From an uncultured Oscillospiraceae bacterium (GTDB lineage: Bacteria; Bacillota; Clostridia; Oscillospirales; Oscillospiraceae), in the NCBI GenBank assembly GCA_947626905.1, contig CANQUE010000010.1:1-52122 (forward strand): DNA of 52,122 bases, given 5' to 3'. This document shows positions 24,156 through 31,990 of the stretch, piece by piece. The position numbers were made by a program, and so were the translations under genes. How positions within the stretch are numbered: position 1 is the stretch's first letter; every line of letters starts with the position of its first letter. A model generated the notes under the pieces. That model saw only the letters and a list, made by a program, of their open reading frames with translations. It made no database searches and was not told the DNA's origin.

Positions 24156-24938
24156 ATGGCGGAGAAACGGTTGAGCCACGCGTATATGCTCCTGGGTCCG
24201 GAGGGGCCTGGGCGGGACGAAGACGCTCTGCGCCTGGCGGCGAAGCTGCTGTGTCCGGAGCCGGACGCCCCCTGCGGCCGGTGCCGGGACTGCCGGAAAG
24301 TACTGGCAGGCGTCCATCCGGACGTGATCCGGGTGGGGCGGGAGATGGCCGGGAAGGAGCTGCGCCGGGATCTGGTGGTGGGCCAGATCCGCGCCATGAC
24401 GGCGGACGCGGCGCTGGCGCCCAACGAGGCGGCCCGGAAGGTGTACATCATCTCCCCGGCGGACCGGATGAACGCCCAGGCGCAAAACGCCCTTTTGAAG
24501 GCGCTGGAGGACCCGCCCGGCCACGCCTGCTTCATCCTGTGCGCCGAGGCGGCGGACGCGCTGCTGCCCACGGTCCGGTCCCGGTGCGTCCGGGCGGAGG
24601 CGGCCGGCGGCGGGAGAGAGCGGCCCGAGGGCATGGACGAGCTGGCCAGGGCCTATCTGGAAACGGCAGCCGGCGGCGACAGAGCGGCGGTGGCGCTGTA
24701 CTGCATGAGCCGGGCCAAGCTGACCCGGGAGCAGACGGAGGCCTTTGCCGGCGCGGTGAAGGACGCCCTGTGGCAGATCCTGTGCGGCAGAGCGGAGGAC
24801 CCCGGCCTGGGCAGGAACGCCCTGTTCCGGCTGGCCGGGCTGATGGACAAGACGGAGGACTATCTGCGGCATAACGTGGCGCCCAAACAGATCTTTGGGC
24901 TGCTGGCCGTGGAAACTTTAGAGGAGACCTGTACATGA
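24156..24938 (+). CDS. holB: DNA polymerase III delta-prime subunit
   Basis: 260 residues. The N-terminal AAA+ domain has a degenerate P-loop, GPEGPGRDED, as expected for the non-ATP-binding delta-prime. The zinc module is CPEPDAPCGRCRDC, then HPDVIRV, and the central VYIISPADRMNAQAQNALLK followed by LEDPPGHACFIL is the clamp-loader signature. The last third is a poorly conserved helical collar domain. The protein is part of the clamp loader that places the beta ring on primed DNA. The next gene, ricT, overlaps by four bases. The order holB-ricT is also that of Bacillus subtilis (holB-yaaT). Confidence 0.92.
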   Translation: MAEKRLSHAYMLLGPEGPGRDEDALRLAAKLLCPEPDAPCGRCRDCRKVLAGVHPDVIRVGREMAGKELRRDLVVGQIRAMTADAALAPNEAARKVYIISPADRMNAQAQNALLKALEDPPGHACFILCAEAADALLPTVRSRCVRAEAAGGGRERPEGMDELARAYLETAAGGDRAAVALYCMSRAKLTREQTEAFAGAVKDALWQILCGRAEDPGLGRNALFRLAGLMDKTEDYLRHNVAPKQIFGLLAVETLEETCT

Positions 24939-26233
24939 CAGAAGTAGTGAGCATAAAATTCCGCGGCCGGGGAAAGACCTATTATTTTGACCCGGCGGGG
25001 CTGACCTTGGCCACCGGCGGCAAAGCGGTGGTGGAGACCTCCAAGGGCCTGGAGATCGGCACGGTGATCCAGGGGAACCACACCGTGGACGACGGGCAGG
25101 TGGTCCAGCCTCTGCGGCCTGTGGCCCGGGCGGCCACGGAGGACGACCTGCGCATCGAACAGCTGTGCCGCCAGCGGGAGCGGGAGGCGTATACCATCGG
25201 CCGGCAGAAGATCGAGGCCCACGGTCTGGATATGAAGCTGGTGGACGTGGAGTGCAGCTTCGAGGGCACGAAGATCATATTCTTCTTCTCCAGCGAGGGC
25301 CGGGTGGATTTCCGGGAGCTGGTGAAGGATCTGGCGGGGGTGTTCCGCACCCGCATCGAGCTGCGGCAGATCGGCGTCCGGGACGAGGCCCGGATGCTGG
25401 GGGGCCTGGGCATATGCGGCCGGCCGTTTTGCTGCGGCACCTTCATGGACGAGTTCAAGCCCGTATCCACCAAGATGGCCAAGATCCAGAACCTGAGCCT
25501 GAATCCCACCAAGATCTCCGGCTGCTGCGGCCGGCTCATGTGCTGCCTGCGGTATGAACAGCCGGCCTATGAGGAGCTGGTGAAGAACGTGCCGAAAAAC
25601 GGCGCGTTCGTGGAGACCCCGGACGGTTACGGAAACGTGAACCAGGTGAATATCCTGCGCCAGACGGTGCGGGTGAAGCTGGACGGGGAGGGGGACGATG
25701 TGTTCCGCCAGTACGACATGGACGAGGTGGCGGCCATCCCCGGCGGCAGGCCCCGGGACGGCAGCCAGCCGCCCCATGTGCTGGTGCTCAAGCCCAAGGA
25801 AACCCCGGAGCCGGAAATAGAGGCCGATCCCTGGCAGATGCCGGAGATGATCGTCTCCGCCCCGGCAGAGGAGCCCGCCCCGGAGAGGGCCCGGTCCGCC
25901 GGGCGCCGGGAGCGGCCCCGCCGGTCCCGGCGGGAGGACGCCCAGCCCGCCGGAGAGGGAGGCGAGGGGGCCAAGTCCCGTCAGGCCCGTTCCGGCCGGC
26001 CCCGCCACCGGAGCGGCCAGAACAAGGGCGCGGACAACCGCCCCGCCGGGCAGGCGGCCGCCGCCGCGGAGAAGGGCCATCCCGCGAAAAAGAACAAGCC
26101 CCAGCGGCCCAAGACGGACATGCCCGCGCCCCAGGAGCAGCCCCAGAAGGCGGCCCACGGCAAAAACTATTATAACCGCCGCCGGCCCCATAACCGCCGT
26201 CCCAAGAGCGAGGGCGGCCAGAATCGGGAGTGA
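24935..26233 (+). CDS. ricT: RicT/YaaT, PSP1-domain protein of the Y-complex
   Basis: 432 residues. The PSP1 domain occupies about 1-270: VVSIKFRGRGKTYYFDP at the start, then KIIFFFSSEGRVDFRELVKD. A Cys block follows with CGRPFCCGTF and SGCCGRLMCCLRYE, which holds an iron-sulfur cluster in the Bacillus complex with RicA and RicF. Residues about 285-432 form a long basic, Pro/Arg/Lys/Gln-rich tail that Bacillus YaaT lacks. RicT promotes RNase Y-dependent mRNA processing and, in Bacillus, sporulation and competence. The ATG overlaps the holB stop. Confidence 0.94.
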   Translation: MTEVVSIKFRGRGKTYYFDPAGLTLATGGKAVVETSKGLEIGTVIQGNHTVDDGQVVQPLRPVARAATEDDLRIEQLCRQREREAYTIGRQKIEAHGLDMKLVDVECSFEGTKIIFFFSSEGRVDFRELVKDLAGVFRTRIELRQIGVRDEARMLGGLGICGRPFCCGTFMDEFKPVSTKMAKIQNLSLNPTKISGCCGRLMCCLRYEQPAYEELVKNVPKNGAFVETPDGYGNVNQVNILRQTVRVKLDGEGDDVFRQYDMDEVAAIPGGRPRDGSQPPHVLVLKPKETPEPEIEADPWQMPEMIVSAPAEEPAPERARSAGRRERPRRSRREDAQPAGEGGEGAKSRQARSGRPRHRSGQNKGADNRPAGQAAAAAEKGHPAKKNKPQRPKTDMPAPQEQPQKAAHGKNYYNRRRPHNRRPKSEGGQNRE

Positions 26234-26236
26234 GCC

Positions 26237-26374
26237 GTGGACAGACGGAAGAAGGCCGGCTTGCTGGCCGGCGTGTTCGCCGGGGCCCAGGCGGTGCTGC
26301 TGGCGGCCATGGCCCTGGCCCGGCCGAAAAAGGACAGGCCCCGAAACGAGAAGAACGGCAACAAAAAAAGCTGA
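26237..26374 (+). CDS. Small hydrophobic ORF after ricT (45 residues)
   Basis: A GTG-initiated frame of 45 residues three bases after the ricT stop, with GGGAG in the ricT end as a possible ribosome site. It encodes one membrane helix (GLLAGVFAGAQAVLLAAMAL) between basic ends (RRKK and RPKKDRPRN). The stop lies inside the left arm of the terminator. The architecture looks like a real small membrane protein, but I recognise no family. It could also be chance in a GC-rich strand. Confidence 0.45.
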   Translation: MDRRKKAGLLAGVFAGAQAVLLAAMALARPKKDRPRNEKNGNKKS

Positions 26375-26396
26375 CCGGCAGGTCAGCTTTTTTGTA
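26361..26396. terminator. Bidirectional terminator between ricT unit and foldase gene
   Basis: AAAAAAAGCTGACC and GGTCAGCTTTTTT pair around GGCA, with T-runs on both strands. Confidence 0.94.
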
Positions 26397-26421
26397 TCCG
26401 GGTCCTTGCCCCGGGCGGGGA

Positions 26422-27891
26422 TCAGTGGTTCTTGCCAGCCATGCCCAGGTGGGCGGTGGCGGCGGTGTAAGAGGCCATCTGTTCGTCCATCCAGGACTGA
26501 TAGGCCTCGCCGCGCATCTCATTGTCCATCTGGTACTGAGCGTAGGTCAGATCGCTCTGGCCCACATAGTACACCACATGGGTGCCGGTGTAATTGGGCC
26601 CGTCGTAGGAAACGACGGTGGTGTCCCCGGGCTTCCGGCCCTCCTCGAACAGCCAGTCGTTGATGGGATCGACCATGGTGTTTTTGGCCACGTTCTCATA
26701 AAGTCCGCCGTTGGAAACGGAGCCGGAGTCGTCGGAGTGGTCGGGCACCATGGCGGCAAAGCTCTCCTCGGTGGCGTCGCCGTTCTGCCACAGGGTATAC
26801 ACGCCCATGGCCTCTTCCGCGGCGGCGTCCTTCTCCTCCTGAGAGAACTCGCCGTCCCCGTCGGAATCCACCGCCTCGATCAGGATGTGGCGGAAGGAGG
26901 CCATGGGATAGTCGTTGTCGTCCCGGCTCAGGAACATGACCACATAGTGGTTGTCCCCGTCCTCCACGCTGGTGGTGTCGCCGGCCTGGCGGGCGCTGTC
27001 CGAAAGCCAGTCGGCGTAAGAGCCGTTCAGGCTGGAGCAGGTCAGGTTCTGTTCCGTGGGCTCGTCGCCGTCGGTGTTATCGGCGAGATAGGCGGCGAAC
27101 GCCTTCTGATCGGTGCCGTCAAGGGCCTCCGCCATGGCGGCGGCGTCCAGCTCGCTGTCGGCGGCAACGGTGTAGGAAACGAAGTTGATCACGTCCAGGC
27201 TGCCGTTCTTCTCGGCATAGTGCGCATCCAGCTGCTCAGGGGTGTATTCATAGCCCTCGTACACCGACTGGGAATAGGCGCTGGCCACATAGGTCCGGTA
27301 CAGCTCGGTGCGGATCATGTCCATGTCCACGCCCTTGCCGTAGCAGAGATTGATGAACTGCTCCAGATTGGAGTAGCCCAGGTCCTGCCAGCCATTTTCC
27401 AGAGAGGCGATCTCGTCCTCATAGGCGGCCTGCTGCTCGGCAGGCAGAGTGAAGCCCTCGGCCTGGGCCTTGTCGTTGAGCATCTGCACCTGGGTCATGC
27501 TGTTGACGGCGGCGTCCAGGAAATAGTCCCGCCAGCTCCGGCCCTCGGTATATTCCTGATCCGCCAGGCTCTGGCTGGGATCGAAGAACATGCTGATGTA
27601 GTTGCCGTAGCTGTTGTAAAAGCTCAGGTAGCTGGTGGAATAGTAGTAGTTCAGCTGCGCCACGGAGTATTTCTCCCCGTTGATGGTGACGGCGGTGGTG
27701 TGCCGGCTGGGCAAGGCGGAGTTGAACAGGAACACGAAGGCAAAGAACACCACCAGCAAAGCGGCCACCACGGAATAGAGGATGGTGTTCTTGCGCTGCT
27801 GGGCCTTCTCCTTGGCCAGGGCCACGGAGCGCTTGTCCGTTCCGGCCTCGATGTTCTGCTTGCGGAGGAGCTTGTCTTTGGATGCACTCAT
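26422..27891 (-). CDS. Membrane-anchored parvulin-type peptidyl-prolyl isomerase (PrsA/SurA-like foldase)
   Basis: 489 residues. A short basic cytoplasmic N-terminus and one membrane helix (about 39-60) lead to an external SurA/PrsA-like N-terminal domain: VTINGEKYSVAQLNYYY, and later LNDKAQAEGFTLP and the LxxHYAEK segment. A PpiC rotamase-like domain covers about 330-450, starting MASFRHILIEAV. Directly after that first strand sits DSDGDGEFSQEE (residues 342-353), a full 12-residue EF-hand calcium loop. The protein probably folds secreted proteins at the outer face of the membrane. The start at 27891 follows AGAGGTG; the frame stays open upstream through the promoter. Convergent with the ricT unit. 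Confidence 0.85.
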   Translation of the reverse strand: MSASKDKLLRKQNIEAGTDKRSVALAKEKAQQRKNTILYSVVAALLVVFFAFVFLFNSALPSRHTTAVTINGEKYSVAQLNYYYSTSYLSFYNSYGNYISMFFDPSQSLADQEYTEGRSWRDYFLDAAVNSMTQVQMLNDKAQAEGFTLPAEQQAAYEDEIASLENGWQDLGYSNLEQFINLCYGKGVDMDMIRTELYRTYVASAYSQSVYEGYEYTPEQLDAHYAEKNGSLDVINFVSYTVAADSELDAAAMAEALDGTDQKAFAAYLADNTDGDEPTEQNLTCSSLNGSYADWLSDSARQAGDTTSVEDGDNHYVVMFLSRDDNDYPMASFRHILIEAVDSDGDGEFSQEEKDAAAEEAMGVYTLWQNGDATEESFAAMVPDHSDDSGSVSNGGLYENVAKNTMVDPINDWLFEEGRKPGDTTVVSYDGPNYTGTHVVYYVGQSDLTYAQYQMDNEMRGEAYQSWMDEQMASYTAATAHLGMAGKNH

Positions 27892-27934
27892 GTTGTAGAC
27901 ACCTCTTGCGGAAGTTTTCTTCAGAATCTTAGTC

Positions 27935-27963
27935 ATTATAGTACAGGCCCCGGCGCGTTTCAA
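27935..27963 (-). promoter_or_regulatory. Promoter of the parvulin foldase gene
   Basis: On the minus strand TTGAAA (27958-27963) and TATAAT (27935-27940) with a 17-base spacer. Confidence 0.87.
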
Positions 27964-28022
27964 GTTTTTTCTTTTGTCATGCAGGAATGTTTACAATTTG
28001 AAGATGAATTATGTAAACTAAC

Positions 28023-28051
28023 TTGCAAATCATGTCCACATCCTGTATACT
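28023..28051 (+). promoter_or_regulatory. Promoter of the NYN/LOTUS gene
   Basis: TTGCAA (28023-28028) and TATACT (28046-28051) with a 17-base spacer. The ATG follows at 28076 after GGAGGGAT. Confidence 0.87.
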
Positions 28052-28075
28052 ATGAGAGAAACGGAGGGATATGAC

Positions 28076-28927
28076 ATGCCCATAACAGATAACGACAAAA
28101 ACCTGCGGCTGGCGGTGCTCATCGACGCGGACAACGCCCCCCGGGACTGTCTGCAGGGGATCATGGAGGAAGTGGCCATTTACGGCACGCCCAATCTGAA
28201 AAGAGCGTATGGGGACTGGTCCACCCGGAACCTGGCCGGATGGAAGCAGGCGCTGCTGGACAATTCCGTCACACCGGTGCAGCAGTTCGCCTATACCAAG
28301 GGGAAAAACTCCACCGACTCGGCCATGATCATCGACGCCATGGACATCCTCTATTCCGGCAATACCGACGGGTTCGTGCTGATCTCCTCGGACAGCGACT
28401 TCACGGGCCTGGCCCGGCGGCTGCGGGAGGCGGGCCAGTTCGTCATCGGCATCGGCGAGCAGAAAACGCCCAGCCCCCTGATCGCCGCCTGCAATAAGTT
28501 CATCTACATCGAAGTCATCCGGGAGCGGGCGGCCAAGGTCACCGCCAAGAACAGCCAGCCGGCCCGGAAGAAGAAGGCCGAACCGCCCAAGAAGGCGGAG
28601 CAGCCAAAAAAGACGGAACAGCCAAAAAAGACGGAGCCGGAGACCCGTCCCGCCCCCGCCGAAGAGCGCCAGATCCCCGACAGCATCGTCTGGCTCATCG
28701 CCGACTCCATCCTGGACCTGTCCGGCGCCGGGGACGAGGACTATGTTTCCCTGGGCGCCGTGGGCCAGCTCATCCAGAAAAAGCGCCCGGACTTCGACAC
28801 CCGTAGCTATGGCTTTTCCAAGCTGTCCGGTATGGTGAAGGCCATCGACCGGTTCGAGGTCATGGAGCGGGAGGACAAATCCGATCCCCGCTCCAAGCTG
28901 GTGTATATCCGCGACCTGGAGATGTGA
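28076..28927 (+). CDS. NYN (LabA/DUF88-like) nuclease-fold protein with C-terminal OST-HTH/LOTUS domain
   Basis: 283 residues. The NYN domain covers about 10-150. LAVLIDADNAP carries the first acidic residues, KGKNSTDSAMIIDAMDIL the next, and VLISSDSDFTGLARRLRE the last DSD motif. These form the PIN-like acidic pocket. A Lys/Pro/Glu linker with PKKxE repeats (about 165-195) leads to a winged-helix OST-HTH/LOTUS domain (IVWLIADSILDL to YIRDLEM). This two-domain layout is widespread in bacteria and is presumed to act on RNA; the substrate is not known. Monocistronic with its own promoter and terminator. Confidence 0.92.
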   Translation: MPITDNDKNLRLAVLIDADNAPRDCLQGIMEEVAIYGTPNLKRAYGDWSTRNLAGWKQALLDNSVTPVQQFAYTKGKNSTDSAMIIDAMDILYSGNTDGFVLISSDSDFTGLARRLREAGQFVIGIGEQKTPSPLIAACNKFIYIEVIRERAAKVTAKNSQPARKKKAEPPKKAEQPKKTEQPKKTEPETRPAPAEERQIPDSIVWLIADSILDLSGAGDEDYVSLGAVGQLIQKKRPDFDTRSYGFSKLSGMVKAIDRFEVMEREDKSDPRSKLVYIRDLEM

Positions 28928-28941
28928 GCTGCGCCGGGATC

Positions 28942-28984
28942 GGGCTCTCCCGCCTGTTTTACAGGCGGGAGAGCCCGTTTTTTG
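28942..28984 (+). terminator. Terminator of the NYN/LOTUS gene
   Basis: GGGCTCTCCCGCCTGT and ACAGGCGGGAGAGCCC form a perfect 16-bp stem with a TTT loop, then G and six T. Confidence 0.96.
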
Positions 28985-29409
28985 GGCATTACGGCGAAAA
29001 AACGGGCGAATATTTTTACAGAATATGGGATTGTTATTTTTTGATAAGTAGTATAAAATGAACAATAGACCAGTGTCTGTTTTGTCCACACTGGAGAAAC
29101 ATTGCAGCGATCGGAGATCCGGCCCGGGCCGGCGGGGAGCGTGCGCGCCAGGACGCGGCGCCCAGCGGCGGCGCCCGGAGAGAAGACCGGACGGAGCACA
29201 GGAAGCGGAGCAGGCGATGACGCGCCGGGGCGGAGCGCTCCGGCGGCCGGGAAGAGGAAGGAGAAGGAGAACAGACAGGGCATCAGAGCGAACCGGCGGG
29301 GCGAGCCCGACCGGTGTGGCAGTCAGAAGAAATGTCCCCTCCGGAGGGACGGCCCGGGGAAGAGGCCCTGCCCGGCCGGCCTGTCGCGGATGGGAGCGTA
29401 TCACATCCC
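28985..29409 (+). other. GC-rich 425-bp region before the SLH-transglutaminase gene
   Basis: No credible protein is seen: the open frames give Arg-rich shadow sequence. A -10-like TATAAA near 29048 follows an AT-rich stretch (28995-29055), with a TTGTTA 15 bases upstream, so a promoter is possible but imperfect. Just downstream, CCAGTGT and ACACTGG (about 29069-29093) make a perfect stem. The following 300 bases are extremely GC-rich and self-complementary. This is either an unusually long leader or an unannotated RNA. Confidence 0.45.
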
Positions 29410-30678
29410 ATGAGAGAGAACAAGTATTTTGTGTATATCCTTTTGGCCGTCTTGTCACTGGCGATCCTGGTGTCGCTGGCCATTCTCGCGTCGCTGCTGC
29501 TGCGGGCGGGCGAAGAGGAGGTCCCTGCGCCCGCGCCAACGCCAGTGGAGGCCCCGGCGCCGCTGTTGGCCATCGCCGGACAGGCGGGACATCCGGCGCT
29601 GATGGAGCTTCCCGATGACAGGATGTTCCGGCCCGACGGGACCGTGGCCAGAGGGGAGATGGCCCAGTGGATGGTCCACATGCTGGAAGGGCTCCGGCGG
29701 AGCGCGGGGGAGAGCCGGTGGACCGATCTGCCGGCCGGCGACGGCCGCTATCACGCCGCGGCCCGGCTGGACGCTGCGGGACTTTTGCCGGAGGACGACA
29801 GCTTCCGGCCTGACGACCCCCTGACCCGGGGGGAACTGGGCCGGTTCATGGAGCGGCTGGCAGAGCGGCTGGCCGGGGAAGAACGGGCCAGGGCGGCGGC
29901 CCTGGCGGAGGAGCTTACCGGAGAGGATACCCTGACCCGGCGGGAGGCCGCCGCAGTGCTCGTCGAACTGTCCGGCCGGGAGATGCTGGAGGAGGACCGC
30001 CTGTTCCTGGGCGGGTGCGTGCCCTCCGACATGACCCGGGCCGACGAGGGATGGCAGGCGGTGGCCGACGCGGTGACGAACGGCCGTCCCGCCTGGAAGG
30101 AGCCGGGGCTGTACCGGCTGTACGGCTGGCTTTACGCCGTGGCAGAGGGCGGCGTTCCGGCGGAAAACACGTCTGTCGGCGTCTGGTCCTTCGGACCGGA
30201 CGGGGGATATACCACAGGCAACCGGGAGCTGGACGGGTACCTGGCCCAGGCCCTGGAGGACAGCGGCGCCAACGAACTGTCCGGCCGGGAGGCCCTGGAG
30301 GCGGTATATCTCTACGTAAAAAACAATTTTGAATACAAGGTGACCCCCCTGGACCAGATGATCGAAGAGGAAGGCGAGACCGGCTGGGAGTGTAAGCGCG
30401 CCGTCCGCTTTTTCCGCAACGGCGGCGGTACCTGCTACGGCTACGCGGCTGCCTTCGGCCTGCTGGCCAGGTGTCTGGGGGAGGACGCCAAGATCGTATC
30501 CGCCACGATCAACCAATTCAACGGGGCCCACAGCTTCGTGGTCATTCCGGAGGACGGGATCGACTGGATCTATGACGTGGAGCTGGAGGATGCCCGGCCG
30601 GAGCGGCATGCCGACCTGGATCTGTTCCGGATACAGAATTATCTCATTTACAACTACTGGTATACGCCGGATTGGTGA
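29410..30678 (+). CDS. Membrane-anchored protein with SLH repeats and a transglutaminase-like domain
   Basis: 422 residues. A basic start and a membrane helix (about 7-32) are followed by a Pro/Ala linker. SLH-type repeats occupy about 60-200, with FRPDGTVARGEMAQWM, WTDLPAGDGRYHAAARLDAA and FRPDDPLTRGELGRFM. The C-terminal transglutaminase/protease-like domain (about 290-410) has GGGTCYGYAAAFGLLA (Cys), GAHSFVVI (His) and WIYDVELED (Asp), a full Cys-His-Asp triad. Such proteins are probably surface cysteine hydrolases or crosslinkers; the substrate is unknown. The start is set by the basic-plus-helix N-terminus, since the ribosome site (GGGAG, about 13 bases away) is weak. It lies 6 bp before the PPTase gene. 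Confidence 0.85.
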   Translation: MRENKYFVYILLAVLSLAILVSLAILASLLLRAGEEEVPAPAPTPVEAPAPLLAIAGQAGHPALMELPDDRMFRPDGTVARGEMAQWMVHMLEGLRRSAGESRWTDLPAGDGRYHAAARLDAAGLLPEDDSFRPDDPLTRGELGRFMERLAERLAGEERARAAALAEELTGEDTLTRREAAAVLVELSGREMLEEDRLFLGGCVPSDMTRADEGWQAVADAVTNGRPAWKEPGLYRLYGWLYAVAEGGVPAENTSVGVWSFGPDGGYTTGNRELDGYLAQALEDSGANELSGREALEAVYLYVKNNFEYKVTPLDQMIEEEGETGWECKRAVRFFRNGGGTCYGYAAAFGLLARCLGEDAKIVSATINQFNGAHSFVVIPEDGIDWIYDVELEDARPERHADLDLFRIQNYLIYNYWYTPDW

Positions 30679-30684
30679 GTTATT

Positions 30685-31338
30685 ATGACTGATATTTTTA
30701 TATTGAAAAACAGCGCGCCTGTATCGGAGGAACAGGCCGTGCTGCTGCCCCGGTGGCGGCGCCGGAGGCTGGAGCGGCTGCGCTATGCCGCGGCCCGGGA
30801 GGCCAGCTTGGGGGCGGGCCTGCTGTGGCGGTATGCGATGGAGAGCCACGGCATCCACCCGGAGGAGCCGGTGCGGTTCCTGCAGGCGGGAAAGCCTGTG
30901 TTCGCCCAGCGGGAGGACGTGCATTTCAGCCTGTCCCACTCGGGACCCTATGCCATGTGCGCCGTCAGCGACCGGCATGTGGGCGTGGACGTGCAGCAGA
31001 TCAAACCGGTGCACCTGTCGGTGGCCCGCCGGTTCCACTTCCGGGAGCGGGATTGGCTGGCCGAACAGCCCCCCGCGGAGCAGATCGGGGCATTTTTCCG
31101 GATCTGGACCCGGAAGGAGGCATGGGTCAAGGCCGTGAGCCATGACCAGCTTTTGAGCCTGGACCAAGAGGACGTGATCCACGGGGTGTCTGGCTGGCAG
31201 TTCGGGGAATACGACCTGGACGGGGAGTATTTGGCGGCGGTCTGCGCCCGCTGGGAGGAAAAGCTCCCGGTGCCGAAGATCCTGTCCCCCCAGGAGCTGC
31301 TTGCGGAGCTGAAGGGGCCCTGCCCGGAGTTGGGATAA
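30685..31338 (+). CDS. 4'-phosphopantetheinyl transferase superfamily protein (Sfp type)
   Basis: 217 residues. GKPVF, FSLSHSGPYAMCAV, VGVDVQQIK and FFRIWTRKEAWVKA are the ordered Sfp motifs. Enzymes of this type move phosphopantetheine from CoA to a Ser of acyl or peptidyl carrier proteins. In Sfp the metal-binding motif is G(I/V)DxE; here it reads GVDVQ, replacing one Mg-ligand carboxylate by Gln, while the Glu of WTRKEA is kept. No NRPS, PKS or ACP gene is in the window. The gene starts 6 bp after the SLH-transglutaminase gene, with GGTGAG as a weak ribosome site. Confidence 0.88.
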   Translation: MTDIFILKNSAPVSEEQAVLLPRWRRRRLERLRYAAAREASLGAGLLWRYAMESHGIHPEEPVRFLQAGKPVFAQREDVHFSLSHSGPYAMCAVSDRHVGVDVQQIKPVHLSVARRFHFRERDWLAEQPPAEQIGAFFRIWTRKEAWVKAVSHDQLLSLDQEDVIHGVSGWQFGEYDLDGEYLAAVCARWEEKLPVPKILSPQELLAELKGPCPELG

Positions 31339-31362
31339 TGTTTTATGTAAACTTGATCGGGA

Positions 31363-31398
31363 TGGAAAACCGTTGCCCTGAGGCAGCGGTTTTCCTTT
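31363..31398. terminator. Bidirectional terminator between the PPTase gene and the ABC unit
   Basis: AAAACCGTTGCC and GGCAGCGGTTTT pair around CTGA (one mismatch-free pairing except the central bases), with short T-runs on both sides. Confidence 0.82.
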
Positions 31399-31990
31399 AT
31401 ACCGGTTCAAACCGGCCGTTATGATAGGCGTATGTCTGATCGGCCAGGGAGCCGGTCTCCTCCCGGTCATGGGTGGCCAGAAGCAGGGTCCGGCCGGCGC
31501 TGCGGCTTTGCAGAAGGGAGAGGATGCTGTCCCGGCGGCTGGGGTCCAGCTCTTTGAGCGGCTCGTCCAGCAGCAGCAGGTCCCCCTCGCAGGCCAGGGC
31601 CCGGGCCAGATTCACCCGCTGGCGCATCCCGCCGGACAGGGCGTGGGGCAGCCGCTCCGCCGCGTCGGCCATGCCTACCAGATCCAGCCATTCCAGGGCC
31701 CTGGGCATGGTGGCCTGGCTGTCGCCCAGCACCAGATTCACATTTTCCGCTGCGGTGCGCCAGGGGAGAAGGCGGTGCTCCTGGAAGGCATAGGCCGTGC
31801 GCCGGGCGGCCACACGTACCGTACCGGCGGTGGGCCGCAGCAGTCCGGCGGCCAGGGACAGGACCGTGGTCTTGCCGCAGCCGGAGGGGCCGGTGAGGGC
31901 CACGTGAGCGCCGGGGGGGACGTGCAGGTCCAAGCCGGTCAGGACGGCCTTGTCCCCGTAGGCCAGGGTGACGTTGTCGAAGTGTATCAC
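31397..31990 (-). CDS. ABC transporter ATPase, nitrate/sulfonate/taurine (SsuB/TauB) type
   Basis: 197 residues, a short form. Walker A is GPSGCGKTT, the Q-loop is FQEHRLLPW (typical of the SsuB/TauB/NrtD branch), the signature is LSGGMRQRVNLARAL and Walker B is LLLLDEPLKELD. The start is a GTG at 31990 that overlaps the permease stop (GTGA), with GGGAGGGAG before it. It drives import together with the permease and lipoprotein upstream. In this ABC branch the substrate (sulfonate, nitrate, thiamine precursor and others) cannot be predicted from the ATPase. Confidence 0.93.
   Translation of the reverse strand: MIHFDNVTLAYGDKAVLTGLDLHVPPGAHVALTGPSGCGKTTVLSLAAGLLRPTAGTVRVAARRTAYAFQEHRLLPWRTAAENVNLVLGDSQATMPRALEWLDLVGMADAAERLPHALSGGMRQRVNLARALACEGDLLLLDEPLKELDPSRRDSILSLLQSRSAGRTLLLATHDREETGSLADQTYAYHNGRFEPV

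Noticed and set aside
29058-29618. An Arg-rich open frame in the gap before the SLH-transglutaminase gene
   Set aside because: No ribosome site, no domain, composition typical of noncoding GC-rich DNA, and it overlaps the real gene in another frame.
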